Shown: positions 34,894-43,133 of the stretch, in pieces
Position numbering within the stretch: position 1 is the stretch's first letter
Layout: every line of letters starts with the position of its first letter
Source: Pseudonocardia sp. EC080619-01
GTDB lineage: Bacteria; Actinomycetota; Actinomycetes; Mycobacteriales; Pseudonocardiaceae
NCBI RefSeq assembly: GCF_001420995.1
Contig: NZ_CP012184.1
Coordinates: 3,208,501 to 3,272,500 of the forward strand
Direction: 5' to 3'
DNA length: 64,000 bases
Notes under the pieces: generated by a model
What the model saw: only the letters and a program-made list of their open reading frames with translations
What the model was told of the DNA's origin: nothing
The model's database searches: none
Program-made: the position numbers and the translations under genes

Positions 34894-35283
34894 ATGACGG
34901 TCCCGGGATTCGACTGGTTCTCCGACCGGGTGGACTGGGTCAGCCTCGTCCGCGGCTCCTCGCTGGCGTTCAGCGTGCTCGTGATCGGCGGCCTCGCCGC
35001 GCCGCTGGGCTCGCGGGTCCCGGTGATCGGTCCGGCGTGGCTGATCGTCACCGCGATCTGCGCGTTCGTACTGGCCGGCTACCGGATCGGCGACGCGGTC
35101 GATCCCCGCGTGCACGGGGCCGGCGCCGCCGTCGTGGGGTACGTGCTGGTGCTGCCGCTGGTCGTGCTCGGCACCGGCGGTCTCGACCCGGCCCAGCTCG
35201 TCCTCACCCTGCTCACCGCCGTGATCATGGGTGGGCTCGCCGGGCACCTCGCCGGGCGCAACCGCGACCGCCGCGCGGCGTGA
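34894..35283 (+). CDS. Small four-helix membrane protein, unknown function
   Basis: 129 residues with four predicted helices: about 20-40 (SLAFSVLVIGGLAAPLG), 45-64 (PAWLIVTAICAFVLAGYRIG), 75-95 and 100-120 (LVLTLLTAVIMGGLAGHLAG). TIGR04086-like small membrane proteins have a similar layout, but I cannot assign a family. ATG follows GAGGAGGCACGTC, ten bases after the previous stop. Confidence 0.65.
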   Translation: MTVPGFDWFSDRVDWVSLVRGSSLAFSVLVIGGLAAPLGSRVPVIGPAWLIVTAICAFVLAGYRIGDAVDPRVHGAGAAVVGYVLVLPLVVLGTGGLDPAQLVLTLLTAVIMGGLAGHLAGRNRDRRAA

Positions 35284-35291
35284 GCGCGCTT

Positions 35292-35328
35292 CCCCGGTAG
35301 GGGAGAGGGAACCACCCCGGAGGAGCGA
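35292..35328 (+). promoter_or_regulatory. Lipid-regulon motif, copy C (upstream of acyl-CoA synthetase)
   Basis: CCCC-GGTA-GGGGAGAGG, GAACC at 35309-35313, then ACCCC-GGAGGAGCG. It lies 67 bp before the synthetase GTG and nine bases after the stop of the preceding membrane gene. CCCCGGTAGGGG is a perfect-arm dyad. Confidence 0.65.
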
Positions 35329-35395
35329 TTCGGCCCGCGTCCGGGGCGGACACGATCGGTGCTCCCGTCCGTTCTCGAGGGAGAGAGCAGCAGCC

Positions 35396-36946
35396 GTGTT
35401 CCCAGGCACTCATGCGCGCACCCGGCCCGACCACCCGGCCGTCGTCCAGCCCGAGTCGGGCCGCACCGTCACCTACGCCGAGCTGGACGACCGCTCCCGG
35501 CGGCTCGCGCACGTGCTGCGTGCGACCGGGCTGCGCCGCGGCGACCACGTCGCGTTCGTCTCGGACAACGCGCCCGAGGTCTTCGACGTCTACTGGGCGG
35601 CGCTGCGGTCCGGCCTGTACGTCACCGGGATCAACCACCACCTGAGCGCGGACGAGGCCGCCTACATCGCGACCGACTGCGGGGCGCGGGTCCTGTTCGC
35701 CTCCGCCGCCACCGGGGACCTCGCCGTGGCGATGGCCTCCCGGACCCCGGGCGTCGAGCGCCGGATCGCCTTCGGCGGCGCCGTCGAGGGTCACGAGGAC
35801 CTGGACGACGCCCTGGCACAGGCACCGGACGGTCCGCTGCCCGACCAGCCGCGCGGCGCCGACATGCTCTACTCCTCGGGCACCACCGGCCGGCCGAAGG
35901 GGATCAAGCCCGCGCTGCAGGACATCCAGGTCGACGAGCCGGGCGACCTCTACACGGCCGTCTTCGGGCCGATGTACGGGTTCGGCGAGGACACCGTCTA
36001 CTACTCCCCGGCGCCGGTCTACCACGCCGCGCCGCTGCGGTTCGGCGGCATCGTGCACGCACTCGGCGGCACCGTCGTCATGGCGCGGCGGTTCGGGGCC
36101 GAGACCGCGCTGGAGCACCTCCAGCGGTACCGGGTGACCCACGGGCAGTTCGTGCCGACGATGTTCGTCCGGATGCTCAAGCTCGACGACGAGGTCCGCG
36201 CGTCCTACGACGTGACGTCCCTGCGCGTCGCGGTGCACGCGGCCGCGCCGTGCCCGGTCGACGTCAAGCAGAAGATGATCGACTGGTGGGGCCCGGTCCT
36301 GCACGAGTACTACTCGTCGACCGAGGGCAACGGCGTCACCTTCATCGACTCCGAGACCTGGCGGACCAGGCCCGGGTCGGTCGGGAGGGCGGGCCTCGGG
36401 ATCATCCGGATCTGCGACGACGACGGCGCGGAGCTGCCCACCGGTGAGGTCGGCACGGTCTACTTCGAACGGGAGACACCGGCGTTCGAGTACCACAACG
36501 CCCCGGAGAAGACCCGCGAGGGACGGCACCCGGCGCACGAGAACTGGTCCACCACCGGTGACGTCGGCTACCTGGACGCCGACGGCTATCTGTTCCTCAC
36601 CGACCGCAAGGCATTCATGATCATCTCCGGCGGGGTGAACATCTACCCGCAGGAGGTCGAGGACGTCCTCACGCTGCACCCGAAGGTCTACGACGTGGCC
36701 GTCGTCGGGATCCCGGACCCGGAGATGGGCGAGCAGGTCAAGGCCGTCGTACAGCTCCCGGAAGGGGTCGAGGCGTCACCGGCGCTCGAGGCCGAGCTGC
36801 TGGGGTTCGTGCGCGAACGGATCGCCCACTACAAGGCACCGCGCAGCGTCGACTTCACCGCCGAGCTGCCGCGCAGCGCCACCGGGAAGCTCGTCAAGGG
36901 CGAGCTGCGCCGCCGCTACACCGAGCCCGCACCCACCGCCGGCTGA
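35396..36946 (+). CDS. Acyl-CoA synthetase (AMP-binding, FadD type)
   Basis: 516 residues. It activates a carboxylic acid to its CoA thioester via an acyl-adenylate. The adenylate loop MLYSSGTTGRPKGIK is near residue 155-169, YYSSTEGNG near 305, TGDVGYLDADGYLFLTDRK near 383, and the catalytic lysine of the C-terminal domain in SATGKLVKGELRR near 500. The overall pattern is closest to the long/medium-chain and steroid-side-chain FadD group of actinobacteria. GTG at 35396 follows GAGGGAGAG. The regulatory motif at 35292 and the following SCP2-ADH-ALDH genes point to oxidation of an alcohol-bearing hydrophobic substrate. Confidence 0.9.
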   Translation: MFPGTHARTRPDHPAVVQPESGRTVTYAELDDRSRRLAHVLRATGLRRGDHVAFVSDNAPEVFDVYWAALRSGLYVTGINHHLSADEAAYIATDCGARVLFASAATGDLAVAMASRTPGVERRIAFGGAVEGHEDLDDALAQAPDGPLPDQPRGADMLYSSGTTGRPKGIKPALQDIQVDEPGDLYTAVFGPMYGFGEDTVYYSPAPVYHAAPLRFGGIVHALGGTVVMARRFGAETALEHLQRYRVTHGQFVPTMFVRMLKLDDEVRASYDVTSLRVAVHAAAPCPVDVKQKMIDWWGPVLHEYYSSTEGNGVTFIDSETWRTRPGSVGRAGLGIIRICDDDGAELPTGEVGTVYFERETPAFEYHNAPEKTREGRHPAHENWSTTGDVGYLDADGYLFLTDRKAFMIISGGVNIYPQEVEDVLTLHPKVYDVAVVGIPDPEMGEQVKAVVQLPEGVEASPALEAELLGFVRERIAHYKAPRSVDFTAELPRSATGKLVKGELRRRYTEPAPTAG

Positions 36947-36960
36947 TCACCCTCCGTGCG

Positions 36961-36998
36961 CCCGATGGGAGCACGAACCCACCCCCCCGGGAGCGATG
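36961..36998 (+). promoter_or_regulatory. Lipid-regulon motif, copy F (upstream of SCP2-ADH-ALDH)
   Basis: CCCGATGGGAGCAC, GAACC at 36975-36979, then CACCCCCCC-GGGAGCGATG. It lies 64 bp before the SCP2-like gene, in the 116-bp gap after the acyl-CoA synthetase gene. Its right half is nearly the same as that of copy B, and its left half nearly the same as that of copy D. Confidence 0.65.
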
Positions 36999-37062
36999 CC
37001 CCGCAGATGGCGCCCCGGACAGCATCGGTGCCACCGAACCCTGCTCAACGAGGAGACCGACA

Positions 37063-37470
37063 ATGGGCTATTTCGCCGACAGCGCCGAGGTCGACACCTA
37101 CATCGGCGGAGTGTTCCGCGCGGCCGACGGGCACGCCGAGTCCGGCCCGAAGATGCGCGCCGCGGACCTCAACCTCCGCGTGCTCTACACCGACCCGGAC
37201 ACCGAGATGTGGGTCAAGATGCACGAGCCCGCGATGGAGGTGCACACCGGCGCCGACGAGGACAAGGCCGACATCACGCTGATGATGCGTGCCGACACCG
37301 GCGACAAGTTCTGGCGCGGTGAGTACAACCTCGCCGTCGGTCTGGCCAAGGGCGAGGTCAAGGCCAAGGGCCCGGTCAACAAGATCCTGAAGCTGGTCCC
37401 GCTGACCAAGCCGCTGTTCCCGATGTACCGCGAGCTGGTCGCCGAGAAGGACGCCTCCGCGAACGCCTGA
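37063..37470 (+). CDS. SCP2 sterol-carrier-domain-like protein
   Basis: 135 residues. The middle (LRVLYTDPDTEMWVKMHEPAMEV, then ADITLMMRADTGDKFWRGEYNLAVGLAKGEVKAKG) is the SCP2 fold, which binds lipids or sterols in a hydrophobic tunnel; the K(A/G)KGPVNKILKL segment is the usual C-terminal beta-helix junction. The short N-terminus has no signal, so it is cytoplasmic. AACGAGGAG precedes ATG. First gene of an operon with an alcohol and an aldehyde dehydrogenase, suggesting it presents a lipid-like substrate to them. Confidence 0.85.
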   Translation: MGYFADSAEVDTYIGGVFRAADGHAESGPKMRAADLNLRVLYTDPDTEMWVKMHEPAMEVHTGADEDKADITLMMRADTGDKFWRGEYNLAVGLAKGEVKAKGPVNKILKLVPLTKPLFPMYRELVAEKDASANA

Positions 37471-37507
37471 CGGCCGACCCCGAGCAGAGGAAAGGACGCC
37501 CACACAG

Positions 37508-38563
37508 ATGGCGACCATGAAGGCGGTCGTGCTCCGCGAGCCGCACAAGATCGAGGTCATGGAGGTCCCGAAGCCGGAGATCACCGACCCCGGTGACGTG
37601 CTGATGCGGGTCGACCTCACCGCGATCTGCGGGACCGACCTGCACCCGTACGAGGGCCGCATCGTGATCGAGGACGACGTCGTCCTCGGCCACGAGTTCC
37701 TCGGCACCGTCGAGGCCGTCGGCTCCGGCGTCGGCCTGATCTCCGAGGGCGACCGGGCCGTCGCGTCCTGCGTCGTGAGCTGCGGGAGCTGCTACAACTG
37801 TCGCCGCAACCGTCCCGGCCAGTGCTTCGGCACCATGATCTTCGGCCTCGGCGTGACCTTCGGCAGCCTGACCGGCGGCCAGGCCGAGTACGTGATCGTG
37901 CCGAACGCCGACCGCACGCTGCGCACGCTCACCGACGAGGGCGAGGGCACCGACGAGGACAAGCTCTTCGTCGGCGACATCATGGCCACCGGCTACGAGG
38001 CCGTCCGCAGGTTCATCCAGCCCGGCGACACCGTCGCCGTGGTCGGTGCGGGCCCGGTCGGGCTGTGCGCCGCCATGGCGGCCGACGTCCTCGGCGCCGC
38101 GCAGACCGTCGTCGTCGACAAGGTTCCGGCGCGGCTCAAGGAGGCCGAGGCGATCGGGGCGATCCCGGTGAACGCGGACGAGACCGACCCCGCCGACGCC
38201 GTGCAGGACCTCACCGACTGGCGCGGGGCGGACGTCGTGATCGACGCCGTCGGCCACCCGTCGGCGCTGCTCTCGGCCTGCTCCCTGGTGCGCTCCGGCG
38301 GCGCCATCTCGATCCCCGGCGTCTACACCGAGGACTCGATCGAGCTGCCCTTCGGCGACCTCTACCTCAAGGGCGTCACCATCGCCCAGGGCGTCGCGAA
38401 CATCACCAACCACATGGACGAGACGCTCGCGCTGATCGCGGCCGGCAAGCTCGACCCGAGCCGGTTCATCTCGCACCGGATGCCGATGTCGCAGGCGACC
38501 GAGGCGTACCGGATGTTCGAGGAGCGCGAGGCCACCAAGATCGTTCTGGACCCCACCTCGTGA
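37508..38563 (+). CDS. Zinc-dependent alcohol dehydrogenase (MDR family)
   Basis: 351 residues. Catalytic zinc ligands: Cys in AICGTDLH near residue 39 and His-Glu in LGHEFLG near 64. The structural zinc lobe is present as CVVSCGSCYNCRRNRPGQC near 90-108. Rossmann fold VVGAGPVGLCAA near 180, and Asp at the end of strand 2 (VVDKVPARLKE) favours NAD. It oxidises an alcohol to an aldehyde. The stop overlaps the aldehyde dehydrogenase start by four bases, so product may pass directly to that enzyme. GAGGAAAGG stands before the ATG. Confidence 0.92.
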   Translation: MATMKAVVLREPHKIEVMEVPKPEITDPGDVLMRVDLTAICGTDLHPYEGRIVIEDDVVLGHEFLGTVEAVGSGVGLISEGDRAVASCVVSCGSCYNCRRNRPGQCFGTMIFGLGVTFGSLTGGQAEYVIVPNADRTLRTLTDEGEGTDEDKLFVGDIMATGYEAVRRFIQPGDTVAVVGAGPVGLCAAMAADVLGAAQTVVVDKVPARLKEAEAIGAIPVNADETDPADAVQDLTDWRGADVVIDAVGHPSALLSACSLVRSGGAISIPGVYTEDSIELPFGDLYLKGVTIAQGVANITNHMDETLALIAAGKLDPSRFISHRMPMSQATEAYRMFEEREATKIVLDPTS

Positions 38564-40083
38564 CCGCCGGGACGACCGTCCGCCACTTCCCGATGCGGAT
38601 CGGTGGCAAGGACGTCGACAGCGACGACCGGCTCGAGATCCGCGACCCGCAGAACGACGAGCTGGTCGCCACCGCGGCCTCGGGCGGCGCGTCGGCCATC
38701 GACGCCGCCGTCGACGCCGGCCGGGCCGCCTTCGACGACGGCAGCTGGTCGCGGGCCACGGCCGCGCACCGCGCGTCGGTCCTGCGTGCGATCGCGGACA
38801 GGCTCGGTGAGCGGCTCGACGAGATCGTCGAGCTGGAGATCATGGCCAACGGCGCCACCGTGCGCCAGGCCACCGGCTTCCACGTCGGTTACTGCGCGCC
38901 GCACCTGGAGTACTTCGCGGGCCTGGCCGAGCGCTACGAGTTCGAGACACCCATGCCACGGGCGACGTTCCCGGTGCTCGGCCAGTCGACGCTCCGCAGG
39001 GAGCCGATCGGCGTGGTCGGCGCGATCGCGCCGTGGAACTTCCCGCTGCTGCTCTCGCTCTGGAAGTTCGCCCCGGCCCTGGCCGTCGGCAACTCGGTGG
39101 TGCTCAAGCCGGACGAGAAGACGCCCCTGTCCGCGCTGGAGTTCGCGCGGATCGCGGAGGAGTGCGGACTGCCGCCGGGCGTGTTCAACGTCGTCCCGGG
39201 ACCCGGCCCGGACGCCGGGGCGCGGCTGGCGTCGCACCCGGGCGTCGGGAAGATCGGGTTCACCGGGTCCACCGACGTCGGCCGCGAGATCATGCGGCTG
39301 GCCTCGGGCACCGTGAAGCCGGTGACCCTGGAGCTCGGCGGCAAGTCGCCGGCCCTCGTCCTCGACGACGCCGACCTCGACGTCGCCGTCGACGGCGTGC
39401 TCTACGGCTGCATGCTCTACTCCGGCCAGGTCTGCGAGTCGATGACCCGGTTGCTGCTGCCGGACTCGCTGCACGACGAGTTCGTGGAGCGGATGGTCGC
39501 CCGCGCGTCGACGATCCGGCTCGGGGACACCCGGGACTGGGAGACCGACATGGGCCCCGTCGTCTCGGCGACGCAGAAGGACCGCATCCTCGAGCTCATC
39601 GCCTCCGGCAGGGACGAGGGCGCCACCGCCGTCCTGGGCGGCGGCGAGGCCCACGTCGAGGGCTACGAGGGCGGGCACTGGATCGAGCCGACGATCTTCA
39701 CCGGGGTCCGCAACGACATGCGGATCGCCCGCGAGGAGATCTTCGGCCCGGTGCTGTCGGTGATCCGCTACGGCTCCGAGGCCGAGGGCGTCGGCCTGGC
39801 GAACGACACCCAGTACGGCCTCGCGTCGTCGGTGTGGAGCCGGGACAACTCCCGCGCGCTGGACGTGGCGGAGAAGATCCAGGCCGGCTCGGTGTGGATC
39901 AACGACGCGCACCAGATCAACTGCGAGGTGCCCTTCGGCGGGTACAAGCAGAGCGGCGTCGGGCGCGAGCTCGGCCCGCGTGCGCTGGACCCCTACGTCG
40001 AGGAGAAGAACGTCCACCTCGACCTGTCGGGCAGCCGGGACGCCCGGCCGTACGACGTGCTGCTCAGCCACGCCGACGACTGA
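38560..40083 (+). CDS. NAD-dependent aldehyde dehydrogenase
   Basis: 507 residues, the standard ALDH length. Landmarks: APWNFPLLLSLWKFAPALAVGN near residue 156-177 with the catalytic Asn, GFTGSTDVGREIM near 233, catalytic Glu in LELGGKSP near 258 and nucleophile Cys in YSGQVCESMTR near 292, then EEIFGPVLSVI near 391 and FGGYKQSGVGRELG near 460. The GTG start overlaps the ADH stop; it has no independent Shine-Dalgarno. It converts the ADH product to the acid that the upstream acyl-CoA synthetase can activate. Confidence 0.94.
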   Translation: MTAGTTVRHFPMRIGGKDVDSDDRLEIRDPQNDELVATAASGGASAIDAAVDAGRAAFDDGSWSRATAAHRASVLRAIADRLGERLDEIVELEIMANGATVRQATGFHVGYCAPHLEYFAGLAERYEFETPMPRATFPVLGQSTLRREPIGVVGAIAPWNFPLLLSLWKFAPALAVGNSVVLKPDEKTPLSALEFARIAEECGLPPGVFNVVPGPGPDAGARLASHPGVGKIGFTGSTDVGREIMRLASGTVKPVTLELGGKSPALVLDDADLDVAVDGVLYGCMLYSGQVCESMTRLLLPDSLHDEFVERMVARASTIRLGDTRDWETDMGPVVSATQKDRILELIASGRDEGATAVLGGGEAHVEGYEGGHWIEPTIFTGVRNDMRIAREEIFGPVLSVIRYGSEAEGVGLANDTQYGLASSVWSRDNSRALDVAEKIQAGSVWINDAHQINCEVPFGGYKQSGVGRELGPRALDPYVEEKNVHLDLSGSRDARPYDVLLSHADD

Positions 40084-40132
40084 GCAGCCGGCCCCGGGCG
40101 CGCGCTCTGCTCCGCGCACGGGGGCCCGGGAT

Positions 40133-40163
40133 CCGGCCCGGCGGGCAGCCCCCACCGGGCCGG
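40133..40163 (+). terminator. Hairpin after the aldehyde dehydrogenase gene
   Basis: CCGGCCCGG pairs exactly with CCGGGCCGG across a 13-base loop, starting 50 bp after the ALDH stop. A second GC-rich stem (around 40090-40130) precedes it. No T-tract. It probably ends the SCP2-ADH-ALDH transcript before the P450 promoter region. Confidence 0.5.
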
Positions 40164-40188
40164 AGCCCCGTATCACCCGCCGCACTCT

Positions 40189-40226
40189 CCCGTTGGGGGC
40201 ACGACGTCGCCCACCGGGGGAGATGT
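40189..40226 (+). promoter_or_regulatory. Lipid-regulon motif, copy D (upstream of cytochrome P450)
   Basis: CCCGTTGGGGGCAC, GACGTC in place of GAACC at 40203, then GCCCACC-GGGGGAGATG. It lies 101 bp before the P450 ATG. The central box diverges, but both flanking dyads and the overall spacing agree with copies F and A. Confidence 0.55.
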
Positions 40227-40327
40227 CGCCGCCCGCCCCTTCTCGCACACTTGTTCGTGACCGTGCGTCACCAGTAGTCGGCCTCGCCGCAGGCGCACGA
40301 CCGCCGCCGAGGCCCCCAGGAGGACCG

Positions 40328-41671
40328 ATGACCGCCACCTTCGACGCCACCGACTTCGAGTCCGAGATGTACGACCCGGACGAGGTCGAGATGATCCCGG
40401 CGACCGGCGAGCGGAAGCCCGGCCACTACCCGGTCGACATCTCCACCAAGGCGTTCTGGAACCAGACCTCCGAGCAGCGCGAGGAGTCCTTCGCGGTCCT
40501 GCGCCGCGAGCAGCCGGTCTCCTGGCAGCGCCCCGTCGACGACGCCGTCACCCCGGACCCGGACGACCCGGGCTACTGGGCGGTCGTGAAGCACGCCGAC
40601 ATCGTGAGGGTCAGCCGGGACAACGACACCTTCATCTCCGGCCAGGGCGTGCTGTTCGACCTGCTGCCGCCGATCTTCCTCGAGCTGACCCAGTCGTTCC
40701 TGGCGATGGACAACCCGAAGCACGACCAGCTGCGCAAGCTGGTGGCCTCGGCGTTCACGCCGAAGCAGATCAAGAGCATCGAGGACAAGATCACGCTGGC
40801 GGCGAAGGAGATCGTCGACGGCTTCGCGTCGGAGCCGTCCGGCGAGATCGACTTCGTGGCCCGCTGCGCGAAGCTGCTCCCGACCCGGATCTTCTGCGAC
40901 ATCATGGGCATCCCGGAGCACCTGCGGGAGGCCACGGAGAAGAACGCCGCGGACATCGTCGCCTGGGCCGACGACGAGGTGCTGGCCGGCAGGCAGGCCG
41001 ACGAGGTGCAGATCCAGGCGGCCACCAACCTGCACGACATCGCGACCGAGCTGATCGAGCTCAAGCGGGCCGAGCCGTCCGACGACCTCGTCACCTCGCT
41101 GATCGACGCCGAGGTCGACGGCCGCACGCTCGACGACTTCGAGATCGGGTCGTTCTTCGTGCTGATGGCCGTCGCGGGCACCGACACCACGCGGCACACC
41201 GCCAGCCTCACCGTCCGGGCGATGACCCACTTCCCGGAGCAGCGGCAGTGGCTCATGGAGGACTACGAGGGCCGGATCGGCAACTCCATCGAGGAGTTCA
41301 TCCGCTACGCCTGCCCGGTGATGACCTTCCGCCGCACCGCGGTGAAGGAGACCGAGCTCGGCGGGCACACCGTCATCCCCGGCGACAAGGTCGTCCTGTT
41401 CTACCCGTCCGGCTGCATGGACGAGGACGTCTTCGACTCCCCGGGGACGTTCGACCTGTCGCGCGCGAACGCGAGGGACCACACCGGTTTCGGCGGCGGC
41501 GGGGTGCACTTCTGCCTCGGCAACCAGCTCGCCAAGTCGATGCTGCGGGCCCTGTTCCGCGAGCTGCTGACCCGGATCCCGGAGTTCGAGGCCGGCGAGC
41601 CGGAGCTGCTGGGCACCAACTTCATGCGCGGTGTGAAGCGCATGCCGTTCCGATTCACCCCGGAGAAGTGA
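40328..41671 (+). CDS. Cytochrome P450 (bacterial class I)
   Basis: 447 residues, soluble. I-helix oxygen-activation motif AGTDTTRH near residue 282, ExxR in EEFIRYA near 321, and heme-binding loop GFGGGGVHFCLG near 386-397 with the thiolate Cys near 395. The FGGGGVHFCLGNQLA form is typical of actinobacterial steroid/lipid P450s (the CYP125/124/142 circle), which hydroxylate terminal methyl groups; this is a resemblance, not an assignment. AGGAGG lies seven bases before ATG. Ferredoxin and reductase genes follow immediately, giving a complete electron-transfer chain. Confidence 0.92.
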   Translation: MTATFDATDFESEMYDPDEVEMIPATGERKPGHYPVDISTKAFWNQTSEQREESFAVLRREQPVSWQRPVDDAVTPDPDDPGYWAVVKHADIVRVSRDNDTFISGQGVLFDLLPPIFLELTQSFLAMDNPKHDQLRKLVASAFTPKQIKSIEDKITLAAKEIVDGFASEPSGEIDFVARCAKLLPTRIFCDIMGIPEHLREATEKNAADIVAWADDEVLAGRQADEVQIQAATNLHDIATELIELKRAEPSDDLVTSLIDAEVDGRTLDDFEIGSFFVLMAVAGTDTTRHTASLTVRAMTHFPEQRQWLMEDYEGRIGNSIEEFIRYACPVMTFRRTAVKETELGGHTVIPGDKVVLFYPSGCMDEDVFDSPGTFDLSRANARDHTGFGGGGVHFCLGNQLAKSMLRALFRELLTRIPEFEAGEPELLGTNFMRGVKRMPFRFTPEK

Positions 41672-41676
41672 GCGTC

Positions 41677-41877
41677 ATGGGTCTGCGTATCGAGCTCGAC
41701 GAGAGCAGGTGCAGCGGTCTCGGGCTGTGCGAGGCGGAGGCGCCCGAGCTGTTCGAGGTCAAGGACGACGGGTCGCTGGCGGTGCTCGACGCGACGCCGT
41801 CGGCGGAGCACCGCCAGGCCTGCGAGGCCGCCGTCGCATCCTGCCCGACCGAGGCCCTCCGCCTCGTCGAGGGCTGA
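41677..41877 (+). CDS. Small P450-type ferredoxin (3Fe-4S)
   Basis: 66 residues. Cysteines at 12, 18 and 56, the last followed by Pro, fit the three-cysteine 3Fe-4S ferredoxins of actinobacterial P450 systems (CxxxxxC near the N-terminus, CP near the C-terminus); Cys49 is an additional conserved-looking residue. The ELFEVKDDGSLAVL strand is typical. Starts five bases after the P450 stop. It carries electrons from the reductase at 41900 to the P450. Confidence 0.92.
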   Translation: MGLRIELDESRCSGLGLCEAEAPELFEVKDDGSLAVLDATPSAEHRQACEAAVASCPTEALRLVEG

Positions 41878-41899
41878 CCGTCCCGTAAGGAGATCCTGC

Positions 41900-43120
41900 G
41901 TGTCCGTGCACCATCTCGTCGTCGTGGGCGCCTCGCTGGCCGGGATCCGGGCCGTCGAGGCGGCACGCCGGTCCGGCCACGACGGGCCGGTCACGCTGGT
42001 CGGCGCGGAGCGGCACCTGCCCTACGACCGTCCGCCGCTGTCCAAGGCGTTCCTCGACGCCGGCGACGACGGCCCGGCCGATCCGCGGTTCCGCACCGAG
42101 GACCACCTGCGCGACGAGCTCGGGGTGGAGCTGCGGCTCGGGCACCCGGCCACGTCGCTGGACACCGGGGAGCGGCTGGTCGGCCTCGGTGACGGGTCCG
42201 AGCTCGGCTACGACGCGCTGGTCGTCGCCACCGGGGGTGCCGCACGGACGCTCCCCGGCACCGGCGGTGTCGCGGGCGTCCACCCGCTGCGCACCTGGGA
42301 CGACGCGCTGGCCGTGCGCGCGGCGCTCGACGACGGGGCGCGCACCGTCGTGATCGGCGCCGGGTTCATCGGCTCCGAGGTCGCCAGCTCGGCCCGCAAG
42401 CGCGGGCTGCCCGCGACGATCGTCGAGACCCTGCCGATGCCGCTGGTCCGCTCGGTCGGCGAGGACATGGGCCGGGCCTGCGCGGAGCTGCACCGCGCGG
42501 GCGGTACCGACCTGCGCTGCGGCGAGACCGTGGACGGCCTGGAGACCGACGGCGGCCGGGTGACGGGCGTCCGGCTCGGTTCCGGCGAGGTGCTCCCGGC
42601 CGACCTGGTCGTCGTCGGTGTCGGCGTGGCGCCGTGCACCGGCTGGCTGGAGGGCTCCGGTGTCGCGCTGCACGAGCGGGACGGCGGCGTCGTGGCCGAC
42701 GCGACCCTGCGCGCCGCCGACGGCGTCTGGGCGGCCGGCGACGTCGTCCACTTCCCGAACCACCTGTTCGACGGCGAGGTCATGCGCCTCGAACACTGGA
42801 CCACCGCAGCCGAGCAGGGCGCACTCGCGGCGAAGAACGCCCTCGACCCGGCGAACGCGACGGAGCTCGGGACCGTCCCCTACTTCTGGTCCGACTGGTA
42901 CTCCAGCCGGATCCAGTTCGTCGGGCGACCGGCCGCCGACGAGATCCGCGTCGTGTCGGCCGAGCTGGACGACGACCGCTTCCTGGCGCTGTACCGGCGC
43001 GGCGACCGGCTGGTCGGGACGATCACGATCGACCGGCCGGCCCAGATCATGAAGTACAGGCGGCTGATCTCGAAGCGGGCGAGCTGGACCGAGGCACTGG
43101 AGTTCGCCGGCGTGTCCTGA
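41900..43120 (+). CDS. Ferredoxin reductase (FAD/NAD(P)H-dependent, rubredoxin/putidaredoxin-reductase type)
   Basis: 406 residues. FAD-binding dinucleotide fold at the N-terminus (VVVGASLAGIRAVEAAR), PYDRPPLSK near residue 40, a second Rossmann fold for NAD(P)H (VVIGAGFIGSEVAS near 151), the FAD-binding GVWAAGDVVHFPN near 277, and a C-terminal dimer domain (PYFWSDWYSSRIQFVG). GTG at 41900 has AAGGAG upstream. It completes the P450-ferredoxin-reductase operon, whose last codons form a hairpin shared with the convergent TetR gene. Confidence 0.93.
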   Translation: MSVHHLVVVGASLAGIRAVEAARRSGHDGPVTLVGAERHLPYDRPPLSKAFLDAGDDGPADPRFRTEDHLRDELGVELRLGHPATSLDTGERLVGLGDGSELGYDALVVATGGAARTLPGTGGVAGVHPLRTWDDALAVRAALDDGARTVVIGAGFIGSEVASSARKRGLPATIVETLPMPLVRSVGEDMGRACAELHRAGGTDLRCGETVDGLETDGGRVTGVRLGSGEVLPADLVVVGVGVAPCTGWLEGSGVALHERDGGVVADATLRAADGVWAAGDVVHFPNHLFDGEVMRLEHWTTAAEQGALAAKNALDPANATELGTVPYFWSDWYSSRIQFVGRPAADEIRVVSAELDDDRFLALYRRGDRLVGTITIDRPAQIMKYRRLISKRASWTEALEFAGVS

Positions 43121-43133
43121 CCCGGCCGGTCAG
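43117..43133. terminator. Bidirectional hairpin between ferredoxin reductase and TetR genes
   Basis: CTGACC pairs with GGTCAG across a five-base loop; both stop codons lie inside the stem. Confidence 0.5.
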
